NCBI RefSeq assembly: GCF_900182695.1
Contig: NZ_FXTK01000028.1
Location: 1 to 35,040, forward strand
Direction of reading: 5' to 3'
DNA from: Paracoccus laeviglucosivorans
GTDB taxonomy: Bacteria; Pseudomonadota; Alphaproteobacteria; Rhodobacterales; Rhodobacteraceae
DNA length: 35,040 nt
The translations under genes were made by a program, and so were the position numbers. The notes beneath the pieces were generated by a model that worked only from the letters and a program-made list of their open reading frames with translations, was not told the origin of the DNA and searched no databases. Below, in pieces: positions 30,570-35,040 of this stretch. Each line of letters opens with the position of its first letter. Positions within the stretch are counted from its first letter, which is position 1.

Positions 30570-31110
30570 TGTCAGGCTCCTATATTGATTTGTCGCCCGC
30601 ATGGTGCGGCGACCCGGCTTGGTCACACGAAACAGACTGCAGCCATCGATTAGGAGGAGACAGATGCGCGAGAAACGTCACCTCCCCGATATAGTGCTCT
30701 TTGACAGAATTACAAACCGGACCGTGATAGCTCGCAACATGCAGTGGGACAGCGGCGATATGTCTGGACGGGGCACCTCACGAAAGCACCTCTTCCCGCG
30801 ACACTGCCCGGCTACGATCGCGGGAAGTGAACCACAATACCTTCGAGACACCGCGCGTCATCAAAGCCCCTGTGTCGTTGCTGCTCATCGTGTGCGCGGC
30901 AATTTATTGGATCCAAGAATATGGGATATCCTGCGGGGCGAGTCATGGATCGATAACAAACTGTCTTCGTTCAGAACATTGGCGGCGGGGTTGTCGTCGC
31001 AGCCCAGATCAAGACGACATGCGGCGTGCATGGTCTTCGTTCAGATCGGCCGAGGTCAGACGGAACTGCGCGACATATGGCTGAGTGAGAATAAACTCTC
31101 TTGGTGTCAT
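30570..31110. other. Cold-shock leader and gap without a convincing gene
   Basis: The left part is the upstream region of the cold-shock gene. A plus-strand frame begins at ATG 30664 after a good AGGAGGA site (MREKRHLPDIVLFDRITNRT...), but its later part is arginine-rich and overlaps other sequence without family signs. A second frame at 30827 (hydrophobic stretch VSLLLIVCAAIYWI) is short. Either could be a small gene; I do not support one. Confidence 0.35.
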
Positions 31111-31464
31111 TCAGCTTTCATCGTGTGTGTTCCGCCGAAGAAACCTTACCGGGTACGGTTGCGGTTCTTCATTCAGTCCGGGAACGAGCGGCGGCGCGAT
31201 TTCAACCTCTTCTGCTCGCCCCTGTCCAAGGCTTTCGATACTTCCCATGGTTAACGGGGAAACAATTGGCACCCACAAGGCGAAGCGCTCATCCAATGTG
31301 ACGCGTCGCGCCGTGGTCGGGATCATGAGCCTGACGCCATCAGAGTTGACCAGCCGAACTATACACCAGTGCTTGTAGGCCAGCAGGCTTTCGAGATGCC
31401 AAGGCGGGTTATGGAAGATGTCGGTAATTCCGGTCAGTGCGTCTGTCAGGGCGACTGTTCGCAT
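31111..31464 (-). CDS. Hypothetical 117-residue protein
   Basis: The product reads MRTVALTDALTGITDIFHNP then PWHLESLLAYKHWCIVRLVN, with balanced composition, several Trp, His and Tyr residues, and a Pro-rich end (APPLVPGLNEEPQPYPVRFL). This looks like a real folded protein rather than a shadow frame. The ATG at 31464 has GAGG 8 bases ahead. It begins just past a terminator that isolates it from the gene upstream. I do not recognise the family. Confidence 0.55.
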   Translation of the reverse strand: MRTVALTDALTGITDIFHNPPWHLESLLAYKHWCIVRLVNSDGVRLMIPTTARRVTLDERFALWVPIVSPLTMGSIESLGQGRAEEVEIAPPLVPGLNEEPQPYPVRFLRRNTHDES

Positions 31465-31486
31465 CAACGGCACCTCATGGCTCGAG

Positions 31487-31514
31487 AAAACGGCGGATTT
31501 AGCCCGCCGTTTTT
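31487..31514. terminator. Bidirectional terminator
   Basis: ACGGCGG (31490-31496) and CCGCCGT (31504-31510) pair around a 7-base loop, with AAA before and TTTT after, so a T-run follows on both strands. It probably ends the minus-strand 59-residue gene. Confidence 0.82.
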
Positions 31515-31638
31515 CGCTTCCGGTTTACAGCGCACGCCAGCAGTCGACGGCAAGGTCTCACTTTGTTGCGCCGTTTTCGGAAGTGCAGCACTCAGGGGGG
31601 GTAAGGGTAGCGCATCTGCCGCGCTAAGTGCCGGTAAA

Positions 31639-31818
31639 TCAGCCGCGCTGGTCGCGCTGCTGCTTTTCGATCTCAATTTGACGATCGCGTTCTTTCAGCT
31701 TGTCGCCGGGGTCACTCACCTCTTCGTCGCCGAGCGGGCGTTTGGTGAGGTCGTCCTGTTGCTGCTGCTGATTGTCTTCCTGCCGGGAAGTATTTTCGCG
31801 TTCTTGGTCGGCACCCAT
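31639..31818 (-). CDS. Small acidic, glutamine-rich protein of 59 residues
   Basis: On the minus strand an ATG at 31818 follows a perfect GGAGG with 7-base spacing. The product reads MGADQERENTSRQEDNQQQQ and continues QDDLTKRPLGDEEVSDPGDK to a tail ending in RDQRG, then TGA. It is extremely hydrophilic and probably unstructured, with a run of five Gln. A good bidirectional terminator follows at 31487-31514. The site, the stop and the terminator together make it a likely gene, although it is short and has no known domain. Similar small acidic proteins in the order are often stress related, but no function is claimed. Confidence 0.7.
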   Translation of the reverse strand: MGADQERENTSRQEDNQQQQQDDLTKRPLGDEEVSDPGDKLKERDRQIEIEKQQRDQRG

Positions 31819-32020
31819 GCTGGGTCCTCCATAACACCGCCGGGGAATGCCGGAGGATGCATTATAACTGGAGACTGCCCTGCAAAATTACATCACGCTT
31901 CAGAAAACTATCGCATACCGCCTAGTTATCGCCCGAAAGAATAATTCCTAGCGGCGTGTCCTGCCGTGACAACGTTCCAGCGCCTGCTCGATCGCATAAC
32001 AGCGGCGTTTGACAACCATT

Positions 32021-32375
32021 GCGACCCGCGCCATGGGCGCGGCCCAAGCTGGGCTATGGCCGTCACCGGGGCTCGACCGGGCAGGGGGCCCGGCTCACCC
32101 CGGTGCCGCAGACTTTCCATCACATCGGGTCCGCCTCGCATCCGCCGTCCGGTCGGATCAAGGGGCAAGCGCCGCGCAGGCGCGTCGTCTGCGGCCGGGC
32201 CCGTGTCCTCGCTTTGCTGCGGGCCGCGCCAGCCCGGCCTCCGACCCATGACCGCCCGGCCTGCGGCCACGGGCAAGGCTGTGCCCTTCCCGCTCTGCCC
32301 TCCGGAAAACACCGGAGTTATCCAGACGTCAGACGGAAAGGCCTCGGCCCAAGCGGACAGAAGGGCATCGGGCCC
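32021..32375 (+). repeat. Long G+C-rich dispersed repeat, copy 2 (fullest copy)
   Basis: About 355 bp. Positions 32070-32375 match copy 1. The left extension (CGCGCCATGGGCGCGGCCCAA region) matches only copy 3. The repeat ends about 35 bp before the ATG of the ardC remnant, so it looks like the normal upstream region of an ardC gene. Confidence 0.85.
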
Positions 32376-32409
32376 AGGCGCCGCACCCAAATTGGAAAGG
32401 CCCGACAGA

Positions 32410-32565
32410 ATGGCATTCGATCTTTACCAGCATGTCACCGACAGCATTTCTGCGGCAGTCTTCGGGTCGTTGGAGAATGGACGACACGTCAGCGCCGCGC
32501 CGAGCAAGCTGTGCCTAACGGAGCTTGGAAATCGCCACCTGCACGCAGGATTGCGCGGCTCCTGA
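32410..32565 (+). pseudogene. N-terminal remnant of an ArdC-like antirestriction gene
   Basis: The frame starts MAFDLYQHVTDSI, the usual opening of ArdC-family (DUF1738 plus zincin-like) antirestriction proteins, after a GGAAAGG site. The similarity ends after about 13-18 codons, and the next 35 codons before the stop do not fit; an intact ArdC is about 300 residues. A truncated IS110-family transposase begins almost at once, so the gene was probably cut by insertion and deletion. Confidence 0.65.
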
Positions 32566-32617
32566 CCATGGGGCGGGATCACCTGTCCAGAAGCAATGCA
32601 AGACACCCGTCAGATAC

Positions 32618-33069
32618 GACAGGGTCACCATCGCCTGCGAGCGCGATTTGACGGCCGTATCTCTCGCGATCTTCAGATGTCTGATCATCTCTGATGATCC
32701 AGTTTGCGTCTTTGAGCGCGCCGTTGCTTGCCCGGAAAGAACGGATCTGGCGGCGCCCTCTGCGTCCAGGCTGTCTGTCTTGCCCTGCGTGTATCGCAGC
32801 TGACGGTTTGGCCGCGTGACCTCGACCACCGTGTGTCCTTGGGAAAGCAAAGACCGTGAGAGGCCAGCACCATACGAGCCAGTTCCTTCAATTCCGAATG
32901 CCAGAACCTCCCCATAAGATCGCGACCAGCGTTCCAAATCTAAATATCCTTTCGAATTTGCCGGTATGGACAGCGCGGCCAACCGAGCGCCTTGCGTATC
33001 AATGGCGACGGCGACATGGGTTGCTTTATGGGTGTCGATACCGATGATAACTGGATGTGTGGTCGTCAT
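32618..33069 (-). pseudogene. IS110-family transposase, truncated after the N-terminal half
   Basis: From ATG 33069 the frame reads MTTTHPVIIGIDTHKATHVA and contains the DEDD-type catalytic pieces GIDTHK, FGIEGTGSYGAGLSR and TDSLDAEGAARSVLSG. The family similarity stops after AVKSRSQAMVTL near 32620. The C-terminal half with the conserved Ser is absent, and the open frame that continues to 32515 is not transposase-like. The element is therefore inactive. It lies against the ardC remnant. Confidence 0.85.
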
Positions 33070-33282
33070 GGTGCCCTCATTGCTTGAAGCATGCCCGGGC
33101 ACCGATCCGAGGGGACAGGACTGTGAGGGGGCGTCCCCGTCAGGCTCCTATAAGGTCACATCTCGCCCGTTGCCGGGGCGACTTGACGGTCGACACGTCA
33201 ACACAATGACACGCGGTCAATCGTAGCATGGGTCAGGCCATTAAGCCGCAATACCATATTCACAGTCATGGCAGTTGCCGCG

Positions 33283-33470
33283 GCGGCTCGACGATGCACA
33301 TGGCTGCGGTCAACCCTTCCACCTAGCGACATGCCGGTGCGCGCCTTCGGGACATTCACCCAAGATTTGCACGACCTTGCCAACTCGTTCCAGTCATGCG
33401 GCGTTACTCGCGTGGCCACGGAATCCACCGGTGTTTACTGGATAGGCACTCTGTCCGCATTTGGCGTGGC
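33283..33470 (+). pseudogene. Second IS110/IS1111-type transposase fragment, frameshifted
   Basis: Two frames join across a frameshift near 33325. MHMAAVNPS (from 33292) is followed in the next frame by MPVRAFGTFTQDLHDLANSF then QSCGVTRVATESTGVYWIGT. That is the typical N-terminal part of IS1111-like transposases (GTFTxDLxxLAxWxxxxGVTxVAMESTGVYW). Nothing of the remaining two thirds is present. This sequence differs from the other IS110 fragment, so two elements have decayed here. Confidence 0.78.
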
Positions 33471-33540
33471 GCATTTGCAGCGCTTTACCTTCTGACGCGA
33501 TGGATATACTTTATCCTCATCGGATATCATGGAGGCATAC

Positions 33541-33768
33541 ATGCAAATTGCGAAATGGGGAAACTCCCTCGCTGTGCGGCTGCCCGCCAAGCTCGTGGCC
33601 GAGCTGGGTCTGCAGGCCGGGGATCAGGTTCAGATCGAGGCGGCTCCCGGGCGGTTGACCGTGGCGCGCCCGCGCTCGACCGACGACATCCTGGCTGATC
33701 TTGATCGTTTTCGCGGTCGTCTGCCAGGAGAGTTTCGGTTTGACCGCGATGCGGCGAACGCGCGGTGA
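33541..33768 (+). CDS. MazE/AbrB-type antitoxin
   Basis: The 75-residue protein is a swapped-hairpin AbrB/MazE DNA-binding protein: MQIAKWGNSLAVRLPAKLVA then ELGLQAGDQVQIEAA. The C-terminal tail (TDDILADLDRFRGRLPGEFR) would wrap the toxin. It starts at ATG 33541 with GGAGG 5 bases ahead; an ATG four codons earlier contains that site and is unlikely. Its stop overlaps the toxin start by four bases (GTGA). It should bind its own promoter, where TATACT and the palindromic-looking GGATATAC/GGATATC pieces lie. Confidence 0.88.
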   Translation: MQIAKWGNSLAVRLPAKLVAELGLQAGDQVQIEAAPGRLTVARPRSTDDILADLDRFRGRLPGEFRFDRDAANAR

Positions 33769-34163
33769 AAACTGCAATCGACACCAATGTCCTGCTTCAT
33801 TTGCTGGATGATGGCCCAAAGATGATAGCTGCGCGCGACGTGCTGGCGGCTGGAGGAATGATCAGCGTTCAGGTGCTGAATGAGATCACCACCGTCTGCC
33901 GCCGCAAGATCGGTATGCGATGGGACGAAATCCGCGACTTCGTGGGGTTGCTGCGCGAATGTCTGACCGTCGTGGATCTCACCGAAGCAGTGCATGATGT
34001 CGGTCGTGCACTGGCCGAAAGGTATAATCTGTCGGTTTACGACGCGATGATCGTGGCTTCGGCCTTGGTGAATGGCTGTGACGCGCTCATATCCGAAGAC
34101 ATGCAGGACGGGTTGGTCGTGGAGGGACGACTGCGTATCCAAAACCCCTTCGCAGGGAGCTGA
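33765..34163 (+). CDS. vapC: VapC-type toxin, PIN-domain ribonuclease
   Basis: The 132-residue protein has the PIN-domain acidic residues: Asp6 in AIDTNVLLHLL, Glu40 in QVLNEIT, Asp93 in VYDAMIVASAL and Asp112 in ISEDMQDG. PIN toxins cut RNA and stop growth when the antitoxin is lost. The start is GTG, overlapping the antitoxin stop. The pair is an addiction module that would keep the replicon in the population. Pairing a MazE-like antitoxin with a VapC toxin is usual in this class. Confidence 0.9.
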   Translation: MKTAIDTNVLLHLLDDGPKMIAARDVLAAGGMISVQVLNEITTVCRRKIGMRWDEIRDFVGLLRECLTVVDLTEAVHDVGRALAERYNLSVYDAMIVASALVNGCDALISEDMQDGLVVEGRLRIQNPFAGS

Positions 34164-34783
34164 CATGCCGAGTTCCAGAGGTCGACATGGGCTTGAGCCC
34201 GACGCAGGCTCCAGGGCGTCTGCCGCCCGCGCGGCGGTCGGCACCGGGCGCAAGCTCGGCGCATTGGCCTCACGCAAGCCCATTGCCGCGAAGCTCCCGG
34301 CTGCGGCAGGTCGGCTCCGGTCTCTTCGAGCCCGCCTCTGACCCGCCGGTCCTGGTCGCTCTGCGGCATTGCTCTTGGCCCGAAGGGTAAAGCCCCCTGA
34401 CGCAGGTGGCGTTCGAGGTGCTGGCACAGTCCGGTCGCGTCTTGCCTAGGTTGCCGCCCTGCACATTTATGCTGCGGCCCGCGCCAATGGCGCGGCCCAA
34501 GCCGGACAAGTGCCGTCGCTGGGGATCGACCGGGCAGGGGGCCCGGCTCACCCCCGGCGCCGCAGACTTTTCCATCACATAAAGTCCGCCTCGCATCCGC
34601 CGTCCGGTCGGATCAAGGGGCGAGCGCCGCACAGGCGCGTCGTCTGCGGCCGGGCCCGTGTCCTCGCTTTGCAGCGGGCCGCGCCAGCCCGGCCTCCGAC
34701 CCATGGGCGGTCATACCTGAGCACAGAGTTGCGTCAACTGCTGCGAAGTCCTATCTTTGGGTGAGGTGAAGGAGCCAAATGGC
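34164..34783. other. Gap with G+C-rich repeat copy 3, no convincing gene
   Basis: The left 310 bases are G+C-rich without family signs in any frame; a short coding-like tail near 34400-34440 (VAFEVLAQSGRVLPRL) may be debris. The right part is repeat copy 3. Confidence 0.5.
34474..34705 (+). repeat. Long G+C-rich dispersed repeat, copy 3 (truncated)
   Basis: About 232 bp. It shares the left extension with copy 2 and then follows both copies up to CGGCCTCCGACCCATG at 34705, where the match ends abruptly. The last third present in copies 1 and 2 is lost. Confidence 0.85.
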
Positions 34784-34939
34784 ATGCGGACCGAGCAGGA
34801 AAAACAGCGGCGCTGGATCACTTCAGCCGAGGCCGGTCAGCCGGGTGACCCGGACTATGAGGCATGGCTTGCAAAAGACATTGACGAGGCCACAGCTGAA
34901 CTGGATGCCGGCAAGGTGTTGATTTCCACCCAGAACTGA
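34784..34939 (+). CDS. Small antitoxin-like protein
   Basis: The 51-residue product reads MRTEQEKQRRWITSAEAGQP then GDPDYEAWLAKDIDEATAEL and ends DAGKVLISTQN. The DYEAWLxxDI...AxxxLDAGKV pattern resembles antitoxins or stability determinants that pair with ParE-like toxins. AAGGAG lies 10 bases before the ATG; a TTG at 34757 in frame is an alternative. No toxin follows: an IS3-family element starts right after the stop, so the partner may have been displaced or this may be a truncated gene. Confidence 0.5.
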   Translation: MRTEQEKQRRWITSAEAGQPGDPDYEAWLAKDIDEATAELDAGKVLISTQN

Positions 34940-34944
34940 GCCGG

Positions 34945-35040
34945 AGGGGGTGCGGACAAAATGTTGGACTGTTTTTACGGTATAAGGCCGAGGCTTTTAC
35001 GGTATTCGATCGGGCTGCGGCCACCAAGTGACATCTTGAT
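34945..35040 (-). mobile_element. End of an IS3-family insertion sequence
   Basis: The window ends inside an IS3-type element. On the minus strand the transposase tail is followed by TTTTGTCCGCACCCCC, a typical terminal sequence of such elements. The exact end, near 34945-34955, cannot be fixed without the other terminal repeat. Confidence 0.7.
34975..35040 (-). CDS. IS3-family transposase OrfB, C-terminal fragment (runs off the right edge)
   Basis: The last 21 codons read IKMSLGGRSPIEYRKSLGLI then P and stop. The MSLGGRSPxEYRxSLGL ending is the familiar C-terminus of IS3-group OrfB transposases in Rhodobacterales. The rest, including the DDE catalytic residues, is outside the window. Confidence 0.8.
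   Translation of the reverse strand: MKMSLGGRSPIEYRKSLGLIP

Noticed and set aside
31369..31944. A 191-codon plus-strand open frame
   Set aside because: It runs across a terminator hairpin and is antisense to the 59-residue gene with a strong ribosome site. No domain or ribosome site was found.
32515..32617. Extension of the IS110 transposase frame to 32515
   Set aside because: After AVKSRSQAMVTL the sequence no longer follows the family. The open frame continues by chance into the junction with the ardC remnant.
28731..34705. Possible CRISPR array from the repeated G+C-rich sequence
   Set aside because: The repeats are 230-355 bp long, kilobases apart and only three. There are no short regular repeats with spacers and no cas genes.
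1..35040. tRNA or rRNA genes
   Set aside because: I looked for cloverleaf-like segments with conserved T-loop sequence and for rRNA blocks and saw none that I could support.

Overview
The window looks like part of an alphaproteobacterial replicon, most likely a plasmid or chromid of a Rhodobacterales species (Paracoccus or Roseobacter type). The evidence is the high G+C content, a repABC replication module, protein families typical of that order, and an organosulfonate gene set known from Paracoccus and marine roseobacters. These assignments come from reading the sequence and recalling protein families; no database search was run.

Region 1 (about 1-17,010) is a catabolic island for C3 organosulfonates. 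On the minus strand lie suyA-suyB (sulfolactate sulfo-lyase), a YeiH-type exporter (suyZ) and the first codons of pyruvate carboxylase. A divergent GntR/HutC regulator follows. Next is a minus-strand ABC importer operon with two permeases, an ATPase and a binding protein, then a LacI regulator, then the plus-strand operon hpsN, an SDR and a zinc-type dehydrogenase (hpsO/hpsP type). After that comes a tripartite tricarboxylate-type transporter split over two divergent transcripts (slcG/slcF versus slcH), then slcC and comC. Read together: 2,3-dihydroxypropane-1-sulfonate (DHPS) enters through the ABC system, is racemised by the two 2-dehydrogenases and oxidised by HpsN to (R)-sulfolactate. Sulfolactate enters through the tripartite system and is racemised by SlcC and ComC. 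SuyAB cleaves (R)-sulfolactate to pyruvate and sulfite, SuyZ exports the sulfur anion and pyruvate carboxylase uses the pyruvate. Two sets of shared DNA motifs split the island into a LacI regulon (ABC operon plus hps operon) and a GntR regulon (suy plus slc).

Region 2 (about 17,010-18,050) holds gene debris, including the C-terminal remnant of an enolase-superfamily enzyme. Region 3 (18,056-20,985) is a very G+C-rich module: a ScpB-like protein and a DUF1403 protein in one operon, divergent from a tyrosine recombinase, with a perfect 25-bp dif-like palindrome between them.

Region 4 (21,240-24,932) is the repABC module: repA, repB, repC, two identical 14-bp palindromes that look like parS (one inside repB), and a counter-transcribed RNA gene between repB and repC with a recognisable promoter and terminator.

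Region 5 (24,933-35,040) is accessory plasmid DNA: a Fic AMP-transferase, a TPR protein, small DUF6429, WGR and DUF982 proteins, a cold-shock protein, a previously hidden 59-residue gene, a MazE/VapC toxin-antitoxin pair, an orphan antitoxin-like gene, an ardC remnant, two broken IS110-family transposases, the end of an IS3-family element, and a long G+C-rich repeat in three copies that separates the cargo blocks.
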